Counted from the stretch's first letter, positions 38,990-51,424 are shown. The stretch: DNA of 64,000 nt from Lucifuga dentata (GCA_014773175.1 VXCM01000218.1:1-64000); one strand, 5' to 3'. Numbers and translations: made by a program. The notes: a model not told the origin generated them from the sequence alone.

Positions 38990-39112
38990 GGATGGGGGGG
39001 AATTGCTACCTGACAGCAATTTCCCACCCCATCACCCCCCCGACAAGGTANGGATGGGGGGGAATTGCTACCTGACAGCAATTTCCCACCCCATCACCCC
39101 CCCGACAAGGTA
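38990..39112 (+). repeat. G7/C7 hairpin sequence, duplicated around an N
   Basis: A 61-bp unit occurs twice, at 38990-39050 and 39052-39112. Each unit holds GGGGGGGAATTGCT, a short loop CTGAC, AGCAATTTCCC and then CCCCCCC, so it can fold on itself. Confidence 0.85.
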
Positions 39113-39236
39113 AACGATGATGGATGCCCCTGGCCATGTTGAATGACATCATCACCCTGCGCCACAGCTGTGTTTTCAGAAACATCTGCTATTCCCAAGC
39201 TGCCAGTCTCCAAATTCATGTACACACTCACAAAGA

Positions 39237-39239
<3 letters not shown>

Positions 39240-39277
<38 letters not shown>
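39240..39277 (+). repeat. (AC)n microsatellite
   Basis: An AC run of about 38 bp. Confidence 0.9.
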
Positions 39278-39278
<1 letters not shown>

Positions 39279-39630
39279 AATACTCTCACACAAATGCACA
39301 GTTCTGGTTTTGGTTTTTCTCCAGAGAAGACGGGGTTTATAGAGAAACTGTCTCAGGATAGATTGTCTGAATCTGCTGATTGCTGAATCTGTCGCTAAAA
39401 CTTTAAAGAACAATTTTTTTGAACGTTCCGGAGCTTTTTACAGCATGGTTCCCGTCTGTGCTGTTTCCATCAACACCCGCACATTCTGTCTGAAACAAGA
39501 ATAAACAACATTATATGTTGGAAACTGCTGAAACATGATGTACAGTATGTGCACGTGGATGTGTGCATTTCAGTCCTGTTTTCTCAAGACAATGTCATTT
39601 CTGATCTTGCTGACACAGGCATAGATTTTC

Positions 39631-40096
39631 ATTTTTCCAAAACATAAAACTGTGTTTTAGCTTTCGTGTTATTTTACCAAATCCACTAATCTTTCAAAAT
39701 CAAATGTTCAGATACAACCACCTTAAAATTCAATCTTTCTTCTGCTAACACGCACGCTTGGTAGCATAGGACACGGTTGTTGTAATTTCTCAGGAAAAGT
39801 CGACTTCTGCTGGTACTATATATAATTAACTTTGACAAAAAACAACAAACAAAAACAAAACAATAAATTGCTGTGATGGATTATGCATCTCAAGTGTGTT
39901 TCAGATCCCTACAAGATGATTTTTTATAGCGTACTGGAATGAACTAAATCAATGGCAAGTCTGGAAGGTAGTAAAAACAATTCTAATATTTACCTCTCCA
40001 ATAGCATGTTTGTGAAAATAGTTGGCAGTAATGTAACATGTATGCAAGTTGTATTTAATGGGCTTAAACATGCAAAATCACAGTATGCTCCTTTAA
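39631..40096 (-). mobile_element. TTAA-MITE copy lacking its left TIR
   Basis: It starts abruptly at ATTTTTCCAAAACATAAAAC and continues to an intact right end (AAATCACAGTATGCTCCTTTAA). The outer left TIR is lost. Confidence 0.85.
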
Positions 40097-40767
40097 CTGT
40101 GGTTTATTTTGGCTACACAGTACTTTAAAGATTTACAGTGAATGTTGTAAAATAAATTAGCATTCTGCAGGATTGAGTTGTGTTTAGCTCTCCTGTGCAA
40201 ATGACCTACAGAGACAGTTAAAATCATAACATGCTCTGCCTTTATTTTATTCTCTACATAATTATTCTGTCAATAACATGCTAGTTTGTTTCAATGACAT
40301 TTTTATAGATGTTTTCACTAATTAGCGAGGTCATTTGCTCTTGTTTGATATCAACGTGAAACTAACCTACCTTTAGGTCATTCCTTTTGGGTTGTTTTTC
40401 ATTCGGCCCCTCACAGAGGCCCAGTGTGTGTTTGGTGCGTCCGTGCAGGTAATGTCAAGGTCAGAGGAAGCCGGTTTATGAATGATTCATTCATCCAGCA
40501 GTCCTTCAGCACAGCCCCGTCTGCTCTCTTATGACCCACCTCGTTTTGAGATGACAATATTTCTACATCTACATCACCAAGAACAGTTTTGTTTTTTTTT
40601 TCCCTCACGTGGCTTACACTCATGTCGTGAACATGTGAACAGTAAAAATGAACATGGACGGGATATTCTTACATCCTTTTTGGCCCACGTCTGTGAAGGT
40701 TCATCTCAGTCATCCCATTGTAAGATGTATGGAAGGTTGGAGTTGTGTCACTGGGCTCCAAAAATAG

Positions 40768-41106
40768 TTTGAAAACATTTTGCCGTTCATCCAAAAAGCT
40801 CCTTCAGTTACAGTTTTAATGGGAACAGGTAGTGGCATTTATTCCCCAAAGACAGATGCACCCACGTCCATCAATGTGACACTTTCACCCCATCATGGAA
40901 TTCAGGCATGATAGTTTCGCCCTATTATGGAATGCAGGTGTATACGCTCTGTATTCAACCACAACAGGGCAAAACTGTCATGCCTGAATTCCAGAATACC
41001 AAATATGCTACCTATTTGCCTTTTGGGAATAAACGCCGCTACATTTTCCCGCTGGAATTAAAACTGAAGAAGCCCTTGTCAGATGAACGGCAAAACATTT
41101 TGAAGC
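40768..41106. mobile_element. fold-back (long imperfect palindrome) element
   Basis: The two halves are inverted copies of each other with a short loop. The left arm has AACATTTTGCCGTTCATC at about 40774 and TGGAATTCAGGCATGATAG at about 40899. The right arm has CTGTCATGCCTGAATTCCAG at about 40975 and GATGAACGGCAAAACATTTT at about 41083. Several further matched blocks lie between (GTAGTGGCATTTATTCCC against GGGAATAAACGCCGCTAC). Each arm is about 150 bp. No coding frame was recognised. Confidence 0.75.
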
Positions 41107-41295
41107 TATTTATTTCCAGTCCAATGACTCCACTTCACCCTTCTAAACATTTTGGTGCACATTCTTATGTGGAAACAGATTTGATAAATATTGAATTTGC
41201 AACTGTCATCTAAACTGACATTTTTACTCGCACGTCACAAAATGCATCAATCTACTTGTTCCACATATGAATGATATAGCAGTGATCATCTATCG

Positions 41296-41599
41296 TGGCA
41301 CCAACATCTCTCAAACCTGGCACTGTATGAAGTTGAAATTCGGCAGTTTTATTGTTCAGGACCCACAGACGTGTAGTGTTGCATGTGAAGTTGTTTGGAT
41401 GAACAGTTCTTGAATTGAGCTGTGCCGGTAAAGAGTAGTCTGTGTGGCAGGATACACTCTGTGAAGTAGCAGTGCTGCAGTCTCAGCCCGACACCGTACA
41501 GCAAACAAAGCTAGCTCATGAGGATGTGCACAACAAAACTATGGTAGGCTGTGGTGTACACCATAAAGTCCGGCCCGGGCTGAACGGGCACTGCACTAG
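41296..41599 (+). mobile_element. Helitron-like repeat, copy 1
   Basis: The sequence is shared, inverted, with 47772-48160. The 3' end has a short hairpin (GCCCG at 41573-41577 pairing with CGGGC at 41585-41589), then ACTGCA and CTAG followed by T. Helitrons end in CTRR before a T, after a hairpin. Shared internal words include GTGTACACCATAAAGTC, GTTGAAATTCGGCAG and CTGGCACTGTATG. The 5' end is less certain. Class is inferred. Confidence 0.55.
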
Positions 41600-43422
41600 T
41601 TGCTACAATGGCCCAAGCTGCAACAACTGTTTTAATCTTTCTTCTCCATTTAAAACTCAATGAAGTTGTTGCAGCAGACCTTTAAAGATGCTGCAGAAAG
41701 CAGTAGCTTGTGTAATTATTTCTGTCTCATTCGCGTCTATTGCAGAGTTTTGCTTTTCTCCATCTCGGAAACTAAACCCTCATTTTCACATGTGGGTTGT
41801 CAGGTCTAAATCGTGTAAACACAAGTATAAGTTAAGGGCCATTTAGACAGATGTAAAGATGCTGTCAAAAATCAGGTATAGGCAACAAATAGGGATTCAG
41901 CATCGTGACTTTTAGTGTTAACCTTAGCTAGTCTGTGGTTTTTAAAATTGCTAAGTAACTGTGTTTTCTATGCTATAGGAATAGGATATGCTGTACATGT
42001 GTGTCCTGAACATTTTCCTGCATCTGCATCTTGATTTGGGTCTGACTTTTTTTTGTTTTTTGTATGTGTTCAAATGCAAACACGGTCTCTGCATGTTGCT
42101 CCTTCCCTGGTCGCTTCTTTCATGCATCTGAATTCCCTGTTAGCAGCTCTTGCAGGAGCTTAAACAGCATAAACAGCACAACACGGCTGCTGATAGCATC
42201 TACAGATGTGCTGCCAACATCTCCAGATAAGAATCAGCAGCGGCGTGTCTCTGGCCAGCAAACAATAGAGGGCCCACTGAAACGGTGTTTTTGGAAGAGG
42301 AAATGCAGGATTTATAAGAAGACTGTAAGAAAGAGACTCTGAGAGTAATGCAGGGAAGGAGAATAAGAGATGGCTAAATAGAAAGGACGGCAAATAAGAG
42401 AGAGGAAAACATGTACTGGGATGGTGAGACGTCTGGGAGAGGTTATCCATCTGCTTTATATCTGTGCATCCATCAACAGCAGACCAGGGTGTGTTTGGTT
42501 TCTTTATCTGGACGGCCTGTTGAGCTGGGGGAGGGGCCCTTCATTCCAGTGGAGGTGGGATGGACGGGGCCTTAAGGAAACAAGCAGTTGACGAAAGATG
42601 TGTGGACGGGCCAGCAGATAGTTGCTCTTTGTAGCACCTGCATTGGATTTGATTGGCAACTCCTTTATAATCCCGTGGGTGACTCCTCTGACATCGGAGG
42701 AGCTGTTCTTCTTCTCATCTCCTCCTCTTTTTTTCTGTGATGAGGTAGGGAGGGAGGGAAGGGTGAGGTGAGACAGAGTAAAAGGATGTACAGTTACTGC
42801 GACATTTATCTCTGCTCATGCAACACTAGCAGCCGCTGCCTCGGTCTCCCATGGCAACGACCTCTGCCAAAGGTTAACCTCAAAATGGGCCAAGAATGAG
42901 CGAAATTTCCAGTGATAAAATAAGACACCTTAACATGATTAAGGACCTTAATGCAATCAGTATTGTTGCAGCTACAACTCAATTATCTGTAATGAAAACA
43001 GGCTCTTTCCCAGTGGATACTGTGGGGGGAGGTTTGCTTGTCTGGTGGTCTGACTGTGAACAAGTTAAGCCCACATGGGAGCCAAAAGAAACACGAATTA
43101 CTCTGAAAGAAAAGATGAAACTCATACATGCTGATTGAATCACACTGAGGAACATGCAGAAACACTCCATCATTAGTGCTCCTCGCTGGATGTTCACGTG
43201 GCTGATCTCAAAGTAGAAACACACCAGTTACTTATACATCTAACAAAATCTCTGATCCTCATCTGCAAAGCCTTTTTCACAGTGACACCTCTCAAATTGA
43301 TAAATGTGCCCCGCTGTGTGGGTGTGGTTCCTAATGAGTACTGACAGCTTTGATCTGTGGAGATGAGCAGTTTGCAGAAAAACCTGTCCATCTTAAGAAA
43401 GTTAGCAGCCATTTGTTTGGTG

Positions 43423-43705
43423 TTAAAGTGTCAGCGATTGTGTGTGTTTGAGATCAATAAATACAATCCGCATGTTAGGTTACTGACAGCCAAATTCCAA
43501 AACATAAAACCATATTTTAGTTTTCCTGTTATTTTTTCAAATTCCTGAATCTTTCAAACATGTGATGCACCCACTTTAAAATTTAATGTTTCACCTTCTA
43601 AAACATATGCATTGTAGAACGCACGGCCATTTTAATTTCTCTGTAAAAGCAGTCTTTTCCTCTAACTATATTCTGTGGCAGAGTACCACTGGTATGGTCC
43701 TTTAA
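43423..43705 (-). mobile_element. TTAA-MITE internal-deletion copy (283 bp)
   Basis: The left end TTAAAGTGTCAGCGATTGTG is diverged. The left arm is present (CCATATTTTAGTTTTCCTGT), then the copy jumps from the 'TCTGTGGCAGAG' middle directly to the right end ACTGGTATGGTCCTTTAA. Confidence 0.82.
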
Positions 43706-43794
43706 TGAGACAACAAGCAATGTTTTTTTTTTTTTGTTTGTTTTTAAACAATAAAGCATTGCAAAGGTTACAAAATGGTCCTTAAATGAACATA

Positions 43795-43814
43795 AAATGT
43801 TTCTTCATAGATAC

Positions 43815-43850
<36 letters not shown>

Positions 43851-43877
43851 AAGAGTNAAATGTTTCTTCATAGATAC

Positions 43878-43913
<36 letters not shown>

Positions 43914-43919
43914 AAGAGT
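43795..43919 (+). repeat. (CA)n microsatellite with unmerged assembly duplicate
   Basis: A 62-bp unit AAATGTTTCTTC...(CA)n...CCCAAGAGT occurs on both sides of the N at 43857. Confidence 0.9.
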
Positions 43920-46431
43920 CAAAGGAAAAAATCATTGAGATGTCAAGGCTGTGCTGCTTAAAGCAGTATGTGATGACTAGAGTATAAGAACATTTAAAGT
44001 ACTGATTTTCTCACTTCAAAATCTATTATATAATCTAATTTTATAATGTATTTTTTTAAATCCCTGTTTTTTTTTAAGATAAAAACAAAAATGCAACCAA
44101 GCTTTATTAATATTGTACATTCTTCTCTGAAATAAGCATTTTTTTAAAATTAGTTTTTACACCATAAGAACTTACCATAATTAACTACAAAAAAATGGTT
44201 CAGATGGTTAGCACATTTAAAAGAACATACTAACGATATTTTACCATGTTATGGGATTAAACTCTAACATTTGAAAATCTTGATCTTCTTCCTGCTGGTG
44301 TGTTCCCATGGCAACTGACCCTTCCCTGTCGTGTCTATCTCCATCCATCACCATCCATGAGCTTCCTTGTTTTATCTCCTCTTTGTTCTCGCAGCAGGCA
44401 TGGAGGAGTTGTCCATGCCAGCGGATTCGTCCTCGTGTCATTTCCCATGGAGACCAACTTGATTGTGCAGATTCTATTTAGCTAGCCTGATCGTTTTGAT
44501 CTTACTAACAAATGTAGGAAAAATAAATTCGACACTCAAACAACTGACTTGTCACACTAATAACACGACGGAGGAGCTGGTTCTTGTTAGAGAAGTTTTT
44601 TTTTTTTTTTCTGCAAATTTACTACAAAGGGCATGTTATGTCGACTCTCTTCCAGACACAAAAAACAGAATCAGCCCTGTAACGAGCGAGAATTGTAATT
44701 AGGTGGAGGTGACTTCCTCTTGCCTCAGTTGGGCTCTAAACAGCAGCTGTGCTCCAGGCCCATCCGCTTATCGTCATAAATGTTTAGGAGGTTGTTCTTA
44801 GTTCAACATCTGCTCTGCACCCATAGCGGCATATCGGTTCAGTTAAAAATATCCCTCCCCTGGCTAAGAGATATCAGAAGCTCCACCAAGTTAGCGTGGA
44901 AGGTGTTTGATGGCTTAGGATGCATCACACATGCAAGCTTGTTTTACATGGGTTGTGTCTTTGTTATGAACAATGAAATGACATGTGTTTGTCATCACAA
45001 GGTTTCACTCTTCCGTTTTCAGGCAGTGACAGGTCAAGGTCAGGATTTTCTCTTCCTGTCATCCGCTGCACCTGAAAGCCGTTTTTACAGCCCACTAGGT
45101 AAAATAAGTACCCGTGTTTGAGGCTGCCTCCTTTGGAATACTACCCATCTGTCTTCTGTCTGCTCTTCTGATGTGTGTGTGTGCTCCACAAAAGCATTTT
45201 TGGTTTGTGAGTGTGTGCGTTTTTGTGGTTGCTGTTGTTCTCCACATGTAACCCGTTCTACAAAAAAGTGATTCAGAGTCAAAGCTTGAGCTTTTCCTTT
45301 GCTCCAGGGTAAACTTTGTTCCTTACATATTTTAATCTGCCAAAGGGCTATTTTGAATTAAGCAGTTATTCATTTTTAACTAGTATTTTTTGCATGCATA
45401 CTGGTATCACAGGTATGATCAGGTTATTGGAGTATCTCATTTTTGTATTGGTGTGTGTAAGTATTATATTTTGCCTTGCTGTCTACACCTGTCGCTGAAG
45501 AAGACAAATCACTGGTGATGACACATCCAGACTGTGCATTTCATTATTTCATCAGCATGTCAGTCTTGCCAGGCTCCATACATGATGACAAAGTGCGTCA
45601 GTGACTAATTTGTGAGATTCCAGCCCAAAGCAATCAATTAATCCTGTTTTCATTCTTGTCAATCGTCAAGACTCCCCACCTGTCGCTGACGGGTTCTTCA
45701 GCTTTTCATTTCTGTCACTTTTCCTTGACTTTGTTTAGCATGAAAGCAGTAAACTCTGGTCCCCTTTGTCCTTGTTGATTTACTGATTTAATGAAATGAG
45801 ATATGCTTCAAAGAGTTTGTCTTTTCCCATCAGCCCATAGCAACTTTATAATTAAACATTGAGGAAAGCTTCGTAAAATACTTCCATCAGTCTCATTTTT
45901 CACATCATCCCATATTTAGATTATGCTAAGAATAAACAAACTTTGCACAGGATATAAAGAATTTGTGTTGTGGTTTTCAGTTAATATGCACAGCCACTTA
46001 AGAACATCGCTGAAGCCCCGCCCCTTCAAAGCGACATTTCACAATGATATAGAGAGCAATACAAACATAGAAGAATCGTTTTTGTGCATGCTATAAATCC
46101 TGGACTGGCTTCATTAGCAGAGTGATAACAGGGACTGAGCAGTGTTGCCTGTTATTGCGTGGAGTGAACGCTGTGTTTGGGTTTTGCAAAACAGTTCAAT
46201 GAATATTTGATGTCAGATGGAGTAAAGGAGGATGTGAGCATTTGTCTCCCAGAGCAGACATCAGCTTTTTTTATACAACTGACTGTCGTTTATGGCTCCT
46301 CAGCTTATGTGGAGATGCCAATAAATGCAGACACACACGCACGCACCATGCACAAACCCACACAAACACACATGAACACAGAGTGCAACAGTGTCAACAA
46401 TTAATGCATTAACATCACAAGCAGCCAATGC

Positions 46432-47051
46432 TTAAAGGACAATACCAGCGATTTTAGCATGTTTGAGCCCAAAATATACAAGACGCATACACGTTCCATT
46501 ACTGCCAACCATGTTCCAAAATATGCTACGGAAGCATTAAAGTTAAGATTGTCTTTCATACTTTCCAGACTTCCGTTGGTTTCAGTTCATTCCGGGATAC
46601 TATAAAAATCAAGCTGTAGAGAATTGAAACACAATTGAGATACATAATCCATCACAGCTAACATGATGTCTATTTTGTTTTTTAAATGAAGTAACTATCC
46701 AATATGCATGGAAGACAATGTACGTCTCTGTCAGGAAATATAGTCCCAGGAGGACTGCTTTTACCAAGAAATTAAAGTGACCATCCCTTCGATATTTGGA
46801 CATGTTAGCAGGTGAAACATTGAATTTTAAGGAGGGTGTATCACCTGAGCATTTGATTTTGAAAGATTAGGAGATTTGGCAAAATAATAGGAAAACTAAA
46901 NGTATCACCTGAGCATTTGATTTTGAAAGATTAGGAGATTTGGCAAAATAATAGGAAAACTAAAATATGGTTTTATGTTTTGGAAATTGTAAGTTGCTGG
47001 TAGTATTCATTGGGCTTAAACATGAAAAAAATTGCCGGTATGGTCCTTTAA
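46432..47051 (+). mobile_element. TTAA-MITE copy
   Basis: The ends are TTAAAGGACAATACCAGCGA and GCCGGTATGGTCCTTTAA. Near the right arm a 63-bp duplication around the N at 46901 inflates the length, so the true element is about 556 bp. Confidence 0.9.
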
Positions 47052-47254
47052 GCAGTGGCTATTTGGCTAAATTTTAGCCTAACAGTGCTTTCTCAGAAAC
47101 ACACTGTATGTGCCACTGACCAAATGTCTTTTACATCCATACTAAGTGTAAACCCTCAAACTGGATTCATAAAACTCTAAATAAGAGAAAAGGTTACTTT
47201 GTGAAAGCTTTCACTTTTACTATGGGAAAAAAACATACAAAAAATATCATGCCT

Positions 47255-47690
47255 AAACCTTCATTTAGGGTCTGTTTGAAGCCTCTGCAATTCTTGAATA
47301 CGCAAAAACACATTCATCTTCTGCTACTCTCCCTTGATGCAGCACCATGTGCACACTGAGGGAAAACAGGATGTTTTAGATGCTGTCACTTTAAAGACCC
47401 CATCCTGAAAAGTTCTGATTGGCTTCATCAGACCTGAGCTGGCATTACCCACGGACTGTGGAACGTGTATGCTAGCCAAACGCTCGCTAGCTTCATACTT
47501 AGTGGGTGTTAGTATACAAATGTGTGGGCGGTTTAATTCAAATGTGTTACATGTTGACATCATCATGTTACAAAAGTAAAGGACTACTCAAAAATGCAGC
47601 TTTCAAGGCAGTTCAGGACCCATGGGTTTGGCTTTCTGTCTGCATTTCAACAGGCCTCAAAGTTTTGCAATGTTGTCGATGTTCAGCGCA
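47255..47690 (+). repeat. unclassified interspersed repeat family C, copy 3
   Basis: Landmarks are GGGTCTGTTTGAAGCCTCTG, GAGGGAAAACAGGATG, TTCTGATTGGCTTCATCAGA, GTTACATGTTGACATCATCA and ATGGGTTTGGCTTTCTGTCT. It sits between a TTAA-MITE and the second Helitron-like copy. Confidence 0.6.
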
Positions 47691-47711
47691 TACTCTACTA
47701 TATTAAACTGT

Positions 47712-47749
47712 AAAAAAAAAAAAAAAAAAANAAAAAAAAAAAAAAAAAA
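47712..47749 (+). repeat. poly-A with N
   Basis: An A homopolymer on both sides of the N at 47731, 22 bp before the Helitron-like copy. Confidence 0.9.
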
Positions 47750-47771
47750 GAATTTTCCCTTTTTAAACTTA

Positions 47772-48160
47772 CTAGTGCAGTGCCCGTTGAAACGTGCCAG
47801 TTCGGACCAGGCTGAACTTTGTGGTGTGCACCACAGCCTGCCATAATTTTGTTCTGCATATCCTCGTGAGATAAAAACATACATAAAGTCTGCCGGTCCA
47901 GACTTTATGGTGTACGCCGCAGCTTGCCATAAGTGCCTGTGGAGCAGAGCATATGCTGCCACGCCTGGAGCGTATCCTGCCGTACAGACTACTTTTTACG
48001 GCACAGTTCAATTTGAGTACTGCTCATCCAAACAACTTTGCACATGACACTGCATGTCCCTGAGTCCTGAGCATTACACCTGCCGAATTTCAACATCATA
48101 CAGTGCCGGGTTTTCAAGATATTGGTGACACAGACAGACAGATGGATGGATGGACAGAGA
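47772..48160 (-). mobile_element. Helitron-like repeat, copy 2 (inverted)
   Basis: On the minus strand it ends ACGTTTCAACGGGCACTGCA then CTAG|T, with CGTT/AACG pairing as a small hairpin. It shares the internal words of copy 1 (ATGTTGAAATTCGGCAGG, GGCACTGTATGATG). Its 5' side contains the (GACA)n/(GATG)n run at 48129-48153. A GTGTACACCATAAAGT-like unit occurs twice inside (47820 and 47905), a local duplication. Confidence 0.55.
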
Positions 48161-48852
48161 TTTCAGGCTTTATGGTTAGATTATACATGCGAAGATTTAA
48201 ATCCAACAGGAACAACATGTATGAATTCTGAAATTGCTCCTGTATTTGCCCTTGTGCTTGACAGAATGGATCAATGTGTTAATGTGTTTTAAAATCCTCA
48301 TAATTTAAAAGTATAAGTCAGGAATGAATACTTCTAATATACGTGATTATACTACAAATCTCAGCTGAATAACATGACTCGCAGTGATCAAGAAAGCCCT
48401 TAGAAATCTTCTTCCCTGAGGCTCTGAAACCTTCAATTAGGGAGTTAATTACCACTTATGCTGCGTCGGCTTTCAAGGGAACAAGAACAGAAAGAGGCAC
48501 TGAGCTGAATAAAGCAAAGTACATATTGTATAAGGAGGTTTTACAGTTGTGAAATACATTTAGACCTTGCCTAAGCACACACTGTACAAAGCTAATACAC
48601 CTAATAGACATTATTGTTGTCTTTTGGACAGCTTGATTACTCTGCCACTCCTCCATTCACCCTGTCTCTTCACTTTTCACTGCCATTGATTGGATGTCTT
48701 CACACTCTGTGTAATTTACTCTGTGTAGTTGGCTGCAGCCATCACCTCCCTGACTGAAATTGGTCTTTTTTGGCTCAGCAACTTTGGTTTGGCTCTGTGT
48801 GGTACGGAGAAATTGGATCAAACTCACCATCAGTAGAAATGTGATTCTTCTG

Positions 48853-48904
48853 TGCGTGCGTGCGTGCATGTGTGTATGTGTGTGTGTGTGCGCGCGCGCG
48901 CACG
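48853..48904 (+). repeat. alternating purine-pyrimidine tract (TG/CG)
   Basis: GTGC repeats, then TG repeats, then GCGCGCGCGC and ACGTG. It is almost perfectly alternating over 50 bp and so could adopt Z-DNA. Confidence 0.85.
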
Positions 48905-50806
48905 TGAAACTATAATGAATGTTTTGATAAGGGTGGACAGTGTTTAAGGCAAAAGGGAGCCAGTGAAGGTTTTATTATTGTGCTTTTAATCGAAAAGCAC
49001 TCTCTCCCCTTTGGATAGTCATACACTATAAATATCATAAATTTGCAAGATTTGCTGTATCCTTGGGACTCTGAGATGAAATGCTTTAATTTACTTTCAG
49101 GTAAACCCACTTTCATTCACATGTTGCAGTTATTGATTTTTCACATTTCCCACAATGACTTTGGTCAACCTCCAGAGAATGGGTGTGAATGCATTGCAGA
49201 GAATGAAAGGGAGAGAGAGAAGAGAGAAGTCGTGGTAATAGTAGTATGACAAGAATGAGACTGACATTTTTTCTGATTTTTCCATCTAAATTTTCTATTT
49301 GGTTTTCTGGTCAACTAATTCTGCTCATGGAGATATTGGAATCTCCACCTCTTCTGAAATTTGGCCAGCAGGTAGATTTAGGATTTAGGCACAGCAGGCT
49401 AGCAGCTCACAGTGCTGGTCAGTCACCAGTTCATGAGGAATAAGTTGCAACATAATATCCTTAGGCATGACTCGTCCCATAGAAGGCACAAAGTTTTGCT
49501 TTTGTCCTGGCTTTCTGTCTGAAATGAGAATTTTCTGAGTTCAGTTTTGAGGTTTAATTGGTGTAATTTGTGATTATTAAATTGATGTTTTATATAATGC
49601 TGATGTTGATCAGTTTTTTCAGTGTCAGTTTATCACCTGACCTCATGATGTGAACGTGTTTTTTTTTTTTGTCAATCACCATCATGATTTGACTTCAGGA
49701 ATTAGAATACAGACAGCCATAGAACTGTGAATGTATTTGCTGCACCTTTGGGTGCATCTCAGAGGCATTAGAATGGAATTAGGAAGGGTTGGGACGTCAA
49801 TTTTATTCTCATTCCCAGGAATTGTAATGTCATGGTGTATAGTGCCTGCCACTAATATTGACAACCTTGGTAAACAAAAGCAAAAAGGCCTGTGAAAAAA
49901 AAGTCTTTATTGTTTATCCTCCTCATTCAAAATATAACATTTAATTAAAGTAAAATAATTGAAAAAAAGATTTTTCTTAATTGGCCTTGTGGCATCCGAT
50001 TGTAGTTTTGGAGACTTTCTGACCCCAAGACACAACTAATGCACACGATTCATTTCATTATCAATTAATCTGTTGTATTTTTTTAGTTAATCAATTGCTT
50101 TTTTAGTCTATAAAATGTCAGCTGTAGTTAAAAACAAAAAAAGATTCTCTTAAAGCAATTAAAGGTTGACAGGGTTTATAAACATGAGTGTACTGCTGAG
50201 CATAAATTGGATCAATTTTCTTTACTTCATTATTTCATTTAAATTTTGAAAGTGGAAAAATGGATAATTTCATGTTTCCAGTCCAAACACTGTATGTAAA
50301 GCCAGAGCCTCGTATGGAGTTAAAGCCCTCTGGGCAACTGTGAACTGTTTTCATTTTTTAATTACTTTCATTTCACTGTTTGAAAATGTCTCAGTAACAG
50401 CGCACATTTGTATTTTTGATCCAGATTGAAAAGCAGCTTTTCTGCTGTCAGCTTCTAATACAGCTGAATCTAGAGGGAGATCCTTAAAGCCTGCTGCATA
50501 TTCCATTAAGCTGCTCATTCTTATTCTATACCTGATTTTAATTAAGAATAGTGGGAGCCCAGCTGTGTGATTTTAGTGTGTATGTCTGCGTACATACATG
50601 CATGGTTACGCTCCGTTTTGCTTTGAGGCGAAAGCATTCGTTCCACCTGTTCATGGCTCTGAGCAGGATTCGTTTCTGCTGTTCTCTGCTGAATGATGGA
50701 CACATTCATTCATTAGCATTCATGTGATTATACATTGGTTTGGTGAATCTAATGCTCCACAGTAAGTGGACTACAACTTTCAGCAGTCTCCCACAGTCTT
50801 TAACTC

Positions 50807-51344
50807 TTAAAGGACAATAATGGCGATCGTGCATGTTTGAGCCCAATATATATATAAACCGCATACATATTATGTTACTGACAAATTCCAAATGTAAATC
50901 CTACTTTAGTTTTTCTGTTATTTTTTTTTTTTTCAAATCCTCTAATCTTTTAAAATCAAATGCTCAGGTGATACACCCACCATAAAATTCAGTGTTTTGC
51001 CTTCTAACACTTATGCATGATTTGTAAAAGCCACGGTTACTTTGATTTCTCTGTAAAAGCTGTTTTCTCCTGGGGCTGTATTTCCTGGCGGAGACATACA
51101 TTATCTTCCGTGCAGCTCTGTGTTGGATCATTTGTATAAAGTTACTGGCATCCTGTTTGCTGTAATGGATTACGTATCTCAAGAATGTTTCAGGTCTCTA
51201 CAAGTTGGTTTTAATTGCGTACTGGAATGAACTGAAACCAATAACAGCCTGGAAGGTAGAAAAAAATTCTAAACTTTATTGCTAAAGTATTTTGGGAAAT
51301 AGTTGTCAGTAACGTAACATGTATACAGATTAACATGCATGATC
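50807..51344 (-). mobile_element. TTAA-MITE copy with broken right TIR
   Basis: The left end is TTAAAGGACAATAATGGCGA. The body runs to GTAACATGTATACAGATTAA and ACATGCATGATC, then stops. What follows (CAGGGCCATGCACAGG, poly-A with an N) is not MITE sequence, so the terminus was replaced or deleted. Confidence 0.85.
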
Positions 51345-51383
51345 TCTGCAGGGCCATGCACAGGCTTTTAGGAGGGCAGCTGT

Positions 51384-51424
51384 AAAAAAAAAAAAAAAAA
51401 AAGNAAAAAAAAAAAAAAAAAAAA
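51384..51424 (+). repeat. poly-A with N
   Basis: An A homopolymer with GN at 51403-51404. Confidence 0.9.

Noticed and set aside
44217..44262. TTAAAAGAACATACTAACGA as another TTAA-MITE end
   Set aside because: Similar to the TIR but too diverged and without any body; counted as unproven.
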